NCBI GenBank assembly: GCA_003996215.1
Contig: QJPP01007229.1
Location: 124,001-188,000 of the forward strand
DNA: 64,000 nt
Source of the DNA: Jaltomata sinuosa
Lineage: Eukaryota; Streptophyta; Magnoliopsida; Solanales; Solanaceae
Direction: 5' to 3'
The notes under the pieces were generated by a model. The model was not told the DNA's origin. It ran no database searches and saw only the letters and a list, made by a program, of their open reading frames with translations. Both the position numbers and the translations under genes were made by a program. Of this stretch, positions 34,600 to 45,273 are shown piece by piece. Numbering within the stretch: the first letter of the stretch is position 1; the number at the start of each line of letters is the position of its first letter.

Positions 34600-35202
34600 T
34601 ATTGGGGATAAACCCCATCACAAAAATAATATTTGCGGTAATAATATTGGAATAATAACGTAGCACTGTGATATGGTAATCAACAAGAATTAAAAGGAAT
34701 AACAAGGAGACAAAGATTTTAACATGGAAAACCCTTTCGAATAAGGGAAAAAACCATGGGCCCGAGAGAAGAAAAATAATCTACTATAATGAGGAATTTA
34801 CACTTTGTAGGTTGAAGTAAATACTCCAGAAACTACTACACACTCAAACGAAATAAGCCTCTTTTGATTTTTCCACCTCACTATAATATCGCTCACACTC
34901 TTTATTTTTCCTGACACACTATTTTGCTCACACTGTATGTGAAATGATCTTCACTACTCTTGAGAGCTTCTTTTCTGTGTGTTTAAATGAGGAGCTGAAG
35001 GTCTCCTTTTATAGGAGAAGTTGCCTCCAATATCAGCCAATCAAATGGCTTGCTGAACGTTGCAAGTTGTTGTTGCAATTTGCATTCTGCAACTTATTAC
35101 CAAAACAAGTTTTAGCAACTTATTATCAAAACAAGTTATGACAACTTGTTATGCAATTGTTATGACCAGTTGTTATGCAATTCTTTAAATGGGTGTGGAC
35201 CC
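34600..35202 (-). repeat. Left LTR of the inverted copia, minus orientation
   Basis: The reverse complement aligns with 36261-36865 end to end: GGGTCCACACCCATTT, GCCATTTGATTGGC, the TATA dyad (35002-35018), and GGGGATAAA at the outer end. The first four or five bases expected for the U3 terminus are absent at the inner junction, where the sequence changes directly to RT codons at about 35203. Confidence 0.88.
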
Positions 35203-36213
35203 TTCAAGAGATTTTCTGACAACAACTTTATTATGTTGTTGTTGTTGTATGTGGATGACATGTTAATTGTCGGATAGGACAAGGAGTTGATTGTCAAGTT
35301 GAAAGGAGATTTGTCAAAGTCATTTGACATGAAGGACTTAGGTCCAACACAACAAATTCTAGGGATGAAGATTGTTCGAGAATGAATAAGTAGAAAGTTA
35401 TGGCTATCTCAGGAGAAGTACATTGAATGTATACTAGAATGCTTCAACATGAAGAGTGCTAAAGTTGTTAGCACTCCTCTTGCTAGTCATCAAAAGTTGA
35501 GCAATAAGATGTATCCTACAATAAATGAGGAGAGAGAGAGCATGGCCAGAGTTTCTTATTCTTCGGCTGTCGGGAGTTTAATGTATGATATGGTATGTAC
35601 CAGACCTGATATTTCTTACGTAGTTGGTGTTGTTAGAAGGTTCCTTGAATATCCTGGAAAAGAACACTGGGAAGCAGTTAAATGGATACTCTGGTACCTG
35701 AGAGGTACCTCTGGAGACTGTTTGTGTTTTAGAGGATCTGAACCAATCTTGAAGGGCTATACAAATGCTGATATGGAAGGTGACCTTGATAACAGAAAAT
35801 CCACTACTGGATATTTGTTTACATTTTCAGGGGGAGCTATATCATGGTAGTCAAAGTTGTATAAGTGTATTGCACTCTTTATAACTGACGCAGAGTATAT
35901 TGTAGCTACTGAAGCTGGCAAGAAGATGGTATGGCTGAAACGGTTCCTTCAAGAGCTTGACTTGAATCATAAGGAGTATGTCATCTATTGTGATAGTCAA
36001 AGTGCAATAGACTTGCGCAAGAACTCTATGTACCATGCAAGAACAAAATATGTAGACGTGAGATATCACTGGATTTGGGAGAAGATAAAAGACAAATCTA
36101 TGCAGGTTGAGAAGATCTCAACAAACAAGAATCCTACGGATATGCTGAACAAGGTGGTACCAAGAGACAAGTTCAAATTGTGCAAAGAACTTGTCTGTAT
36201 GCACTCAAACTAG
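35203..36213 (+). pseudogene. Copia RT C-terminal part and RNase H, decayed
   Basis: The frame enters RT at KRFSDNNF and reads LLLLYVDDMLIVG, where YVDD is the catalytic pair, followed by a TAG at 35276. It continues with GDLSKSFDMKDLGPTQQILG, then a TGA near 35383. From 35449 it is open to 35850: MKSAKVVSTPLASHQKLS, SYSSAVGSLMYDMVCTRPDI, RRFLEYPGKEHWEAVKWILW. RNase H follows: STTGYLFTFSGGAISW, a TAG, then DAEYIVATEAGKK and IYCDSQSAIDLRKN up to the C-terminal VPRDKFKLCKELV. No other pol domain is present upstream; the sequence starts at the LTR junction. Confidence 0.85.
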
Positions 36214-36249
36214 ACACCCAATGCTATCTCCTTCCGATGAATGGGTCTG

Positions 36250-36260
36250 GAGGGGGAGAT
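36250..36260 (+). other. Polypurine tract of the copia element
   Basis: GAGGGGGAGAT stands directly before the right LTR, where plus-strand synthesis is primed. No such tract is next to the inner end of the left LTR. Confidence 0.75.
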
Positions 36261-36865
36261 TAATTGGGTCCACACCCATTTAATGAAATAGAAAAAGAAA
36301 AAGGAACAAGAGGTCATAACAATTGCATAACAAGTTGTCATAACTTGTTTTGATAATAAGTTGCTAAAACTTATTCTGGTAAGAAGTTGCAAAATGCAAA
36401 TTGCAACAACAGCTTGCAACATTCAGTAAGCCATTTGATTGGCTGAAATTGGAGGAAACTTCTCCTATAAAAGGAGACCTTCATCTCCTTATTTAAACAC
36501 ATAAAGCAGCGAGTGAGTAAGAGTTTCACAGATAAAGAGAAATAATCTATGAGAAAAAAATAGAGAGTATGAGCGGTACTATAGTGAGGTGGGAAAATCC
36601 AAAGAAGGTTATTTATTTTGAGTGTGTAGTGGTTCCTAGAGTATTTACTCAGACCTACAAAGTGTAAATTCTTTATTATAGTGGATTATTTTGATCCTCT
36701 TAGGCCCCTAGTTTTTTCCCTTATTCAGAAAGATTTTTCACGTTAAAATTTTTGTGTCCTTGTTATTTCTTTTAATTCTTGTTGATTACCGTATCATGGT
36801 GCTACATTGTTATTTCGCTATTCTTATCGTAAATATTATTTTTGTTGTGGGATTTATCCCCAACA
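36261..36865 (+). repeat. Right LTR of the inverted copia, plus orientation
   Basis: It runs from TAATTGGGTCC (a mutated TGTTGGGTCC) to CCCCAACA. A TATA box lies in the dyad TCTCCTATAAAAGGAGA (36461-36477), conserved in the other LTR. Repeats of ACAAGTT/AAGTTGC words occur upstream of the dyad. Confidence 0.85.
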
Positions 36866-36870
36866 TCCTC
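36866..36870. repeat. Target site duplication TCCTC (right) of the inverted-LTR copia
   Basis: It equals 34595-34599. Five bases is the usual length for copia integration. Confidence 0.88.
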
Positions 36871-36895
36871 AATCAATGTGGGATCTAACCCACTC

Positions 36896-38056
36896 TAACA
36901 TGACTAGACCATAAATATTGTGCCTCGGCCTTTTTTGTAAGCTTTGACTTCTGGTCTACATCTTAAGGATTTTGCTACTATTAAAGTTTCTTTGATAAAA
37001 TTGTAGTGTCATTGTAATCGTCTTTTACTTGATTTTGACCTGTAAACAGGCAGGCGAATGGATGAACTTTGCCTCTGCTGCAATAAAACTTTTGTGTATG
37101 ACTAGGGACAAGTTTTAGTCCATAGAATATGGTTGTCAACCGTGCTATCCCCTTACACAGTTTGAACATAAATTTATCCTGGTGATTTCCCTGTCTCTTA
37201 TTGAAACCATGTGTTAATGACTAAATTTATTAGGACTATAATTGATGCTCACTGCGTATGTTCATGGCCCAACAGGTGTTTTGTATTGTCTAAATTGATA
37301 TCTTCAAGTAGTTTAATTAACTCCATTAAATGACTTCATTTAACTTGTTTTCACCACTCAGTCCTTTCAAATATTGACTACCAAAATGTCTATTACTTCT
37401 AGCTTTAATAACAGATAGCCACTAGCAAAAATTCATGAGCATCTCAAGAACCTAGCATCTTCTATCATGACAAGGCAAAGATATTACTACAATATATTCG
37501 TACTTTGTCCCACATTGATAATAGATGCAGGTGAATAGAGAAATGAATCTTATAAAAGGAAAAAAAGGAAATAACATGAAGAATCTTTGCGCTTGGGGAA
37601 ATGATGCAGCTAGTGAAGTTCTAACCGAGGCACGTCTATTGCTGGTTGAAAACTATTTCCAAACCCCCGCTTCACCCTGGGTTTTGCCTTGGCTATTCAG
37701 AATTTTTGGAAGGTATGAGTAAAGCCCTACAATGCTTAGTTGCAAAGGTTTTGCCTTAGTGCTTTGCTAAAGTTTATCTTGTTTGTAAGGAAAAAAATTC
37801 AAAGCATTGTGTCGAGAATGCACTTCTTTTGGAAATTAAGTACTTAACAGGTGATAATTTTCTATTTGCTTAGGCAGAAAATCCTTAGGATTTTTGTTTC
37901 TTCTTTGGTCCTAGTACAGATTGAATTTTATCTTGATATAACGCAAAAGAAAGATAAAATAGCACTATGTCTGAGAATGCACTCTGTAACACCTATGCAT
38001 CCTGCAATTTCAATTGACACTATTTAACTAATAAGAATGGATTCGAACTTCTCCTA
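36896..38056 (+). repeat. Segmental duplication copy B, left part
   Basis: It aligns with copy A from ATGACTAGACCATAAA to about 37745. Between 37745 and 38056 the similarity is weak, and element 3 follows. The other part of copy B lies beyond element 4 (57690-57890). Confidence 0.8.
37525..37722 (+). pseudogene. Copy B of the duplicated unidentified coding fragment (65 codons)
   Basis: Open frame MQVNREMNLIKGKKGNNM, then LCAWGNDAASEVLTEARLLL, VENYFQTPASPWVLPWLF and RIFGRYE. A deletion near the end removes the DTFGFV codons present in copy A and leaves GGTATGAGT, a sequence that resembles a splice donor. Upstream GATGCAG just before GTGAATAGAG resembles a splice acceptor, so the piece could be an exon. 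No family recognised. Confidence 0.45.
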
Positions 38057-38061
38057 AGATA
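38057..38061. repeat. Target site duplication AGATA (left) of element 3
   Basis: AGATA precedes the terminus TGTCACGCC and recurs at 47421-47425 after GGTGTTACA. Confidence 0.92.
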
Positions 38062-40237
38062 TGTCACGCCCCCGAGACTACCCCCTAGGCGTAACACGGG
38101 ACCCGAGACCACAAGTGCCCCAAGTTAACCCTTGGTCATAGCATGCTCAGACATTCATAAGAAAACATAGCGGAAGCATACTAAATGATGACTTGCAACC
38201 ATAACTAAATAAGAAAAGAGTCTAAGAAGTACAAAATCCAAACACGGAATACAAGTCAATCTATGTCTGAAGCCTCTAAACTCTCATATGAGTTGATGGG
38301 ATAATACCCCAACTAACTCGAGAAATACAAGAAAGAATATGAAAGTAACTAACATAGTTATGGTTCTCGAGTAATGAGGACTCACCAACCAAGTTTGAAG
38401 GACTGACAACGTCTAGCCACGAACCGGAGGGAAAGAGCCTGAATCTGCATAATCAAGAGGATGCAGTGCGAATATGCGTCAGTACTATAGGATGTATCGA
38501 GTATGTGAGATATGCATACATGTAGTAAAAGGTGCTTAAAACATAGTTAAAACTAAATCCATGCATGATAAGAGAAATCATAAGATATGTCATAGTTTAA
38601 GCATATAGTAAGAGATATCAAAGCATAAGACTTAAAAACATTAATATGGGAGTTTCTTCTAACCGACAATAGACCATGCGAGCTATATGGAATCTAACTA
38701 TTAACCCTAGTTAGCAAAGCTGTCCCGAAGCCTGCCAAGGAATGGGACACCATAATCCAACTATATAACCCTAGTTGGCAAAGCTGCCTAATTCCCACTA
38801 AAGCATAGGACATCATGATAAAATGTGGAACCACTTTCATTAGCCCATAGGGCGTTTCATAATACGCTGGCAACGTAGTTTGGACTTGGGTAATCAAACC
38901 CTCATCACTCGGTGCTAAATACTACTCCCAAAACATACATATAGCTCATATAATACCTGTGACATATCGATGCCAAAACTGTTCATAGCTTAGGTAGACA
39001 TATCTAGATGCCCAACATTTTCATAAAACATAGGGACATATCTGATGTCCAAAACTTGTTCGAAAATCATAAGGACATATCTGATGTCATGCAATTCTCA
39101 TATCATAAATCTTAAAACTTAGCATAGCCATAACTCAAATCATACTTTTCTTTTTAAATTCATAGCTTAAAGAATTAGGCATGCAATTTCATAAATACAT
39201 AAGGCCATGTTATCTAAACATGCCAATTTTCACTTGAAATCATGCAATTCAATGGAATCATGCTAGGAATCATCTTTAGTGCACGGGCTTTTAAAATCAA
39301 TTAAGGAACTTCAAATAAATCATAGATAAGTAATGAAAAACCATGAATTGATGCATTAAAACTGAAACCCATCAGTTTTTCCCAAATTAGGTAAGAACTC
39401 TAATTTCATAAATTGATAAATCAAAGTAAAAATCATGGGTTTTGGGCATAAGGTTGAAGGAAATCACTTATTGAATACCCACATACCTTATTGAAGCTAT
39501 CTTGATCTTAAGATGGAAAGAAAGGGAGGCTTGAACTTGGAGCTTGAGACTTGGAGCTTGAAGGAGTTCATTCTTCTTTTGAAATAGAATTTCTTAGAAT
39601 GAGAAGAGTTTAGGTTCTTAGGGAATAAAATCCTACTAAAAATGGTCAAAATGACCACACTTAGGAGTTAAAAGGATGGGTGATTACAAAAATACCCCTA
39701 GGATTTAATTAAGAAAAAGCTATAAAAATTTCGGCTTTAGGGATCACGGGTTCATTCCACGAGCTGTAGAATGAACCATGACTCATGGTTTCCACTCATA
39801 ATTCCTAGCCTAAAATTCATGCTGCAAAAGAGATTCTACGAGTGAACATGACGGACCGTAGAATGAACTATGGTCCGTAGACCAATTCGTGATTCCTGGA
39901 GAATTTGGCAGACCTCAGATCAAGTTCTACGAGTCGACAGGTCAATCCATAGTTCAAACTATGATCCTTAGAAGTCACTCGTGGTTCCTGGGGAAACAGG
40001 AAGCCCTCAGGTTTGATTCCATGACTGAACAGGACAGTCCGTAGAATGAACTACGGTCCATAGAATCCACTCATGGTCCTTAGACCAGAGGCTAATCCTG
40101 CAAAAGGCAAACCATGACTTCATTCCACGGCCCGTGGTTCAAACCACGGTCTATGGTTTGGATCCGTAATTCCTGAAAAGTTCCAAATTTGCAGATTTTC
40201 TTTGTTTGAAAGCTGGATTGAATTCCAGAGTTTTACA
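38062..40237 (-). repeat. 3' LTR of element 3 (2,176 bp)
   Basis: Minus-strand start TGTAAAACTCTGG (40237), end GGGGGCGTGACA (38062). It matches 45274-47420 throughout. It contains an array of CCACGG/CCGTGG dyads (39750-40160), a roughly 38-base spaced GACATATCTGATGTC array (38961-39088) and a short hairpin (38447-38464). Confidence 0.92.
38961..39088. repeat. GACATATC-n-GATG array in the element 3 LTR
   Basis: Four copies of a near-palindromic word (GACATATCGATGCC, GACATATCTAGATGCC, then GACATATCTGATGTC twice) start at about 38961, 38997, 39035 and 39074, spaced 36 to 39 bases. The same four are present in the other LTR near 46170-46300 (first copy mutated to GAAATATC). Confidence 0.75.
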
Positions 40238-40249
40238 ATATCTCCCCCT
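40238..40249 (-). other. Polypurine tract of element 3
   Basis: The minus strand reads AAGGGGGAGATA directly before the 3' LTR start. Element 4 has the same tract. Confidence 0.88.
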
Positions 40250-40470
40250 TGGGATCATTCGTCCTCGAATGAAAACTAAGCAAGAAAAACTAGAGAGAAA
40301 ACATCCCAACCAAACAACAAATAGGAAAACTAAAAAATAAACATGAAAACTGAGGTTTTCAACTTAAAATATGATAGAACTAACTTCGGAAAACATCAAT
40401 GCATGCTAGGATCATGAGAGAAATTGATGCACTAGAATCAGAGGGACCTACTAAGGAGAAAACTAATACC

Positions 40471-41030
40471 TCAAGATGAAACTGAGTCAGAAGGAAAGAG
40501 ATGAGGGTACTTGTCTTTCATGGCTGCTTCTGCTTCCCAAGTAGCTCCCTCAACTAGTTGATTTTTCCAAAGGACCTTCACCGAAGCAACTTCTTTGTTA
40601 CTCAACCTCTAAATCTGACAATCAAGAATCTCTACGGGAACTTTCTCATACGTAAGTCTATCCTTCACACTCACATCTTCCAAAGGAACAATTAAGATTG
40701 GATCACCAACACACTTCTTCAACATAGAAACATGGAAAACAGGATGAACCGCTTCTAATTTTATTGGCAAATCCAACTCATAAGTAACACTACCAACTCT
40801 CCTCAGAATCCAATAAGGACCTACATAGCGGGGACTAAGTTTCCTTTCTTAACAAATCTCATCATACCCTTCATAGGTGACACCTTCAGAAATAACCAAT
40901 CATCAATCTCAAACTCCAACTCTCTTCTTCTCACATCTGCATATGATTTCTGTTGACTCTGAGCGGTCTTCAACCTCTACCTAATAATTTGAACCTTCAC
41001 CATAGTCTCATGAACTGAATCTGGACCAAT
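40471..41030 (-). pseudogene. Element 3 integrase C-terminus and chromodomain-like tail
   Basis: The minus strand shows the SPMKGMMRF-type block (about 40860-40885), the RRVGSVTYELDLPIKLEA region (about 40750-40800) and a tail ending KYPHLFPSDSVSS with TGA at 40473-40471. The tail resembles the chromodomain of the lineage. Stops near 40850 and 40610 break it. Unlike element 2, about 220 non-coding bases separate the stop from the polypurine tract. Confidence 0.7.
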
Positions 41031-41810
41031 CAAAGCTGCCTAACCTACCTCAAACCAACCAATAGGAGATCTTCACCGCCGCCCATAAAGTTCCTCATAA
41101 AGAGCCATCTAGATGCTAGAATGAAAGCTGTTGTCAAAGGCAAACTCGATAAGAGGTAAGTGATCATCATAACTACCTTTGAAATCAATCACACAAGCCT
41201 TCAACATATCCTCCAAAGTCTTAATAGTACGCTCTCCCTAGCCATCCGTCTATGGGTGAAAAGCTGTGCTAAGCTTAACCTGGGTACCAAGACCCTTCTG
41301 AAATGATCTCCAAAACTGAGATGTAAACTGAGTACCCCTGTCTGAAATGATAGACAATGGAACACAATGCAATCTGAATATCTCACAAATGTAGAGTCTG
41401 GCATAATCATCTACTGAATTTGTAGTCATAGCAGGTAAGAAGTGGGTTGATTTACTCATCTGGTCGGCAATCACCCAAATAGAATCATGTTGCCTTCGAG
41501 TATGAAGCAAACCAGTAATGAAATCCATATTGATCGCTTCCCACTTCCAATTAGGAATATCAATATCCTGAGTCATACCACCTAGTTTCTGATGCTCTAA
41601 TTTCACTTATTGACAGTTGGGACACTTAGCCACAAAACCTGTTATGTCCCTCTTCATGCCATTCCACTAATAGACTTCCTGTAGGTCACGATACATCTTT
41701 GTGGAACCGGGGTGAATAACATACCTGGAGCTATACACCTCTAACAAAATACACTGTCTCAACCCATCTATGTCACCAACATACAATCGACCTTGATATC
41801 GAAGCATACC
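41031..41810 (-). pseudogene. Element 3 integrase zinc and catalytic domains, decayed
   Basis: The catalytic core is open at 41250-41606: IPNWKWEAINMDFITGLLHT with the first family Asp, the Asp of WVIADQMSKSTHF, the Asp of IISDRGTQFTSQFW, and LSTAFHP. It then breaks at the stop near 41250, where the glutamate-containing part shifts frame. The zinc module (about 41610-41770) includes a CPNCQ-like region with substitutions and a stop. Confidence 0.82.
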
Positions 41811-42480
41811 ATCCCCCCCTTAGGAGAAAACCTCTAATGGACTGCACCCTTCATCTAGTGCAAAATAGGATCACTATTTTGCCTTTCTTTCACTGTAGCT
41901 ACCAAGGAAGATTCGGAACCATTCTGAATAATAACATCACCTGCTGTCGAATCCATAAGGCAAACTCTTAATCGAGCAAGCCGATGAACATACTTCCAAA
42001 TTCTTTCTTACCGTCCTCAACCAAAGACACACTACCCATAGATAATCTACTAAGTGCATCTGCCATGACATTAGCCTTACTAGGATGGTAAAGAACACTC
42101 ATGTCATAATCCTTAAGAAGCTCAAGCTACCTTCATTGACGAAGATTCAATTCTTTTTGAGTGAACACATACTGAAGACTTTTATGATCAGTGAACACAT
42201 CCATATGAACACCATACAAGTAGTGTCTCCAAATCTTCAAAGCAAGGACCACAACCTCCAACTCAAGATCATGAGTAAGGTAGTTCTTCTCATGAATCTT
42301 AAGCTGTCTAGAAGTTTAAGCAATCACCTTGCCACGTTGCATCAAAACCCAACCCAAACCAATCCTAGAAGCATCACTATATATAACAAAGTCATCTAGG
42401 CTCTCAGGTAGAGCCAACACTGGAGCTGTGGTCAATCTAGTCTTCAATTCCTAAAAATTCTTCTCACATAAATCAGACCA
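41811..42480 (-). pseudogene. Element 3 RNase H and linker, decayed
   Basis: On the minus strand the HYLYGVHMDVFTDHKSLQYV block (about 42160-42225) and the DYDMSVLYHPSKANVMADAL region (about 42050-42110) are recognisable. Their complement gives the plus-strand frame at 42085-42399, which is not a gene. Stops and indels occur near 42130 and 42320. Confidence 0.75.
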
Positions 42481-43320
42481 CTGAAATTTAACCTTCTTCT
42501 GAGTTAACCGAGTCAATGGGGCAGAAATTGAAGAAAACCCCTCCACAAATCTCCTTTAGTAACCAGTCAAACCCAAAAAGCTCCTAATATCAAACAGAGA
42601 AGTAGGTCTAGGCCAGTTTTTTACTGCCTTAATCTTTTGAGAATCAACTCGAATACCATCTTTAGTCACAATATGACCCAAAAAAGCAACAGACTACATC
42701 CAAAACTTACACTTGCTAAACTTAGCAAATAATTGTCGATCCTTGAGAGTTTGCAACACCACTCTCAAATGGTTCATGCTCCTCCTTAATCCGAGAGTAG
42801 ATAACGATATCATCAATGAACATAATCAAAAACATATCTAAATACTACTTGAACACATGGTTCATCAAATCCATAAAAGCTGCAGGAGCATTCGTTAGTC
42901 CAAAATACATAACCATAAATTCATAATGACCATACCAAGTTCTGAAGGCTGTCTTTGGAATGTCACACTCTCAAACATGGAGCTGATGATAACCGGATCT
43001 AAGGTCAATCTTGGAGAAGTAATTGGCACTCTAAAGTTGATCGAACAAGTCATCAAACTTAGGAATGGGATACTTATTCCTTATTGTGACCTTGTTCAAC
43101 TGATGGTAGTCGATACACATTCTAAGGGAACTATCTTTTTTTTGCATGAATAAGACTGGAGCACCCCATGGAGAGATGTTGGGTTGGATAAAACCTTTAT
43201 CAAGAAGGTCTTTCAACTGGTTCTTCAATTCCTTAAACTCCACAAGAGCGATTATATAGGGAGGAATAGAGATAGGTTCGTATCTAGAAGAAGATCTATT
43301 CCAAAGTCGATCTCCCACTA
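42481..43320 (-). pseudogene. Element 3 reverse transcriptase, decayed
   Basis: 43031-43318 reads SIPPYIIALVEFKELKNQLK, then DKGFIQPNISPWGAPVLFMQ and LRMCIDYHQLNKVTIRNKYP. Downstream, fragments of the palm (KIDLRSGYHQL near 42990, the FIDDIVIYSR box near 42790-42820, FLGLTGY near 42550) are in shifted frames. An insertion near 42770 shifts the frame after the catalytic box. Confidence 0.8.
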
Positions 43321-43870
43321 AGGAGGGATTCCAGGAAAATCTTTGGGGAACACTTCAGGAAACTCATTCACAACAGGATTTGACTAGAGAGATGGGGATT
43401 CAGACTCTGTCTTCATAACCCAAACTATATGATAGAGATAACCCTTAGAAATCATATTTCTAGCCTTGAGATAAGATATGAAATGACCCTTCGAGGATGG
43501 AGGACTACCTTGCTGCTCTAAGACAGGTTCATTCCGCAACTTGAAACTTACTACTCGAGTATGATAATCAACTGAGGCATAAAATGTATACAACCAATCC
43601 ATACCAAGAATAACATCAAAATAAGTCATGTCCAACTCTACTAGATCCACTGAAGTAACTCTATGAAGGACTTATATAGGGCAATTTCAGTAGATTGTTT
43701 TTGCTAGGACTGATCACCAACAGGAGTAGAAACTCAAAAGGGTTATAAAAGTTGTTTAGGGAAAATTTCAAACTTGGAAGCCAAATAAGGGGTCACAAAA
43801 GATAAGGAGGCACCCGGATTCAATAAATCATACACATTTAGAGAGAAGACTTTTAACATACTAGTAACAA
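43321..43870 (-). pseudogene. Element 3 protease and linker, decayed
   Basis: 43384-43650 encodes MDLVELDMTYFDVILGMDWL, the C-terminal protease motif, followed by a conserved linker SSKGHFISYLKARNMISKGY. The active-site loop expected about 43780-43830 is in a region with several stops; DLLNPGASLSFVTP-like codons are partly readable there, with the catalytic Asp changed. Confidence 0.7.
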
Positions 43871-45062
43871 TGTCCGATGAACTCTCCTGGTCCTGGCGTT
43901 AGGACATGGCATAAAGGCAGTTCTGGCACTTACCACCAGAACTAGAGGTAGTGCCCTGCTAGGCTGGTCGACCTCCTGATCCTGTTGGGATAGATTGAGT
44001 CCTACCACCTCCATGTCCCTTCCTGTATGAAGGAAATCTCTAATCTGATGTCCAGTCTGACCACACCCGAAGAAACTACCTAAACTGGCTAGACACTCAC
44101 CAGGATAACTCTTCCCACACTTGCCGCAAATGGGGTAGGAAGGCCCTTTTGGCAATACTTTCCTGAGACTGTGAATCTGAACCTCTACCAAGCTGATCAT
44201 GGCGAGGCTTGGGAGCCTGGGTAGGAGCACTAGCTAAAGAATGAATAGGCCCTAATGATATTTTTCTGAAATGAAGAGCGATGTCCACCTCCGGACCTTT
44301 GATGGCCAAAACCTGAACTCTTAGATCTAACCCTCTTGTTCTCCTTTTCCATCTCTCTCAACTTGTCTCCCTTAATCTAATGGGCAGGAGTCATAAGTCG
44401 AGAAATATCCATGTCACCCAAAAGCATCATAGACCTACACTCCTTCTTTACCAAATCTGACACTCCATGAATGTACTTACTCATCTCATCCCATGGGTCA
44501 GCCACCATGGAATAAGTATACCTAGAAAGCTGGGTGAACTTTAATCCGTACTCCCGAACTGACATAGAACCTTACCTCAAAATCACAAACTCTTCAACCT
44601 TAGCTTGCCTTAATTCTCTCGAGAAGAACCGGTCAAGAAAAGCCCTCTCAAAGCATTCCCAAGCCATAGGGACCACATCCCTAGCCCCAACATCTTTCTA
44701 TTGAGTAAACCAAATATGATCCATTTCCTTGAGCTTATAGGAAGCTAGCTCAATACCATCAACACCACCCACTTGCATTACACCAAAGATCTTCTTTACC
44801 TTATCTAAGAAATTTTGTGGATCCTCACCAACTTTCAAACCCCAAAACTCAGGTGGATTCATGCAAATAAAATCTCGGACTTAGACTGCTACACCACCCT
44901 GAGGATGGGCGAGGATAGGAGCTGTTGGTTAGCCTGAGTGGCCATAGTCTGAGCAAGCATATGAATGGCATTTCTGATATTTGCATTAGTGACCTCGGGG
45001 TCTTGAATCAGAGGGTCAACATTTTGAGCGGCTTGGCGAGGCAGGGCATGGCGAGGAGGCAT
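43871..45062 (-). pseudogene. Element 3 Gag, decayed
   Basis: ATG at 45062-45060 (in TTATGCCTCC) begins MPPRHALPRQAAQNVDPLIQ. The capsid region is readable at 44377-44565 (MSVREYGLKFTQLSRYTYS). Zinc-knuckle sequences lie at about 44035-44130: CGKCGKSYPGEC followed by FFGCGQTGHQIRDF, the second having lost its first and last cysteines. Multiple stops and frameshifts; the plus-strand complement carries no gene. Confidence 0.8.
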
Positions 45063-45257
45063 AATCTGAAATGCATAAAGAATGGATTAGAGGGTTAATA
45101 AGGTTAAACTCTATCGCACAATATTGATCATAAGAGAAGTGATGTTTTTCCTAAGACACCTCGTAACTTCCCTCTCATAAGTTTGGCGCACTCCACACAC
45201 ATGAAAGAGACTCTACTCGATGCAACTTTTAGACACCCTAGGACTCTTAAACCCGAG

Positions 45258-45269
45258 GCTCTGATACTA
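45258..45269 (-). other. Primer binding site, initiator tRNA-Met type (element 3)
   Basis: Minus strand TAGTATCAGAGC, one mismatch to TGGTATCAGAGC, four bases after the LTR end (45274). Confidence 0.82.
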
Positions 45270-45273
45270 AGTT

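Larger units (their letters stand above)
34600..36865 (+). mobile_element. Ty1/copia element with LTRs in opposite orientation, one insertion unit
   Basis: Order: an LTR in minus orientation (34600-35202), then RT-RNase H coding sequence in plus orientation (35203-36213), polypurine tract, and an LTR in plus orientation (36261-36865). Both outer ends are U5 ends. A perfect 5-base target duplication (TCCTC) flanks the whole, so the composite entered as one molecule. Gag, protease, integrase and half the RT are missing. Pol sequence resembles the Tork lineage. Template switching during reverse transcription is the likely origin. The two LTRs have since diverged and the pol carries stops, so it is not recent. 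Confidence 0.88.

Noticed and set aside
34944..35141. 65-codon plus-strand frame next to the copia RT
   Set aside because: It is antisense to the left LTR and not part of pol.
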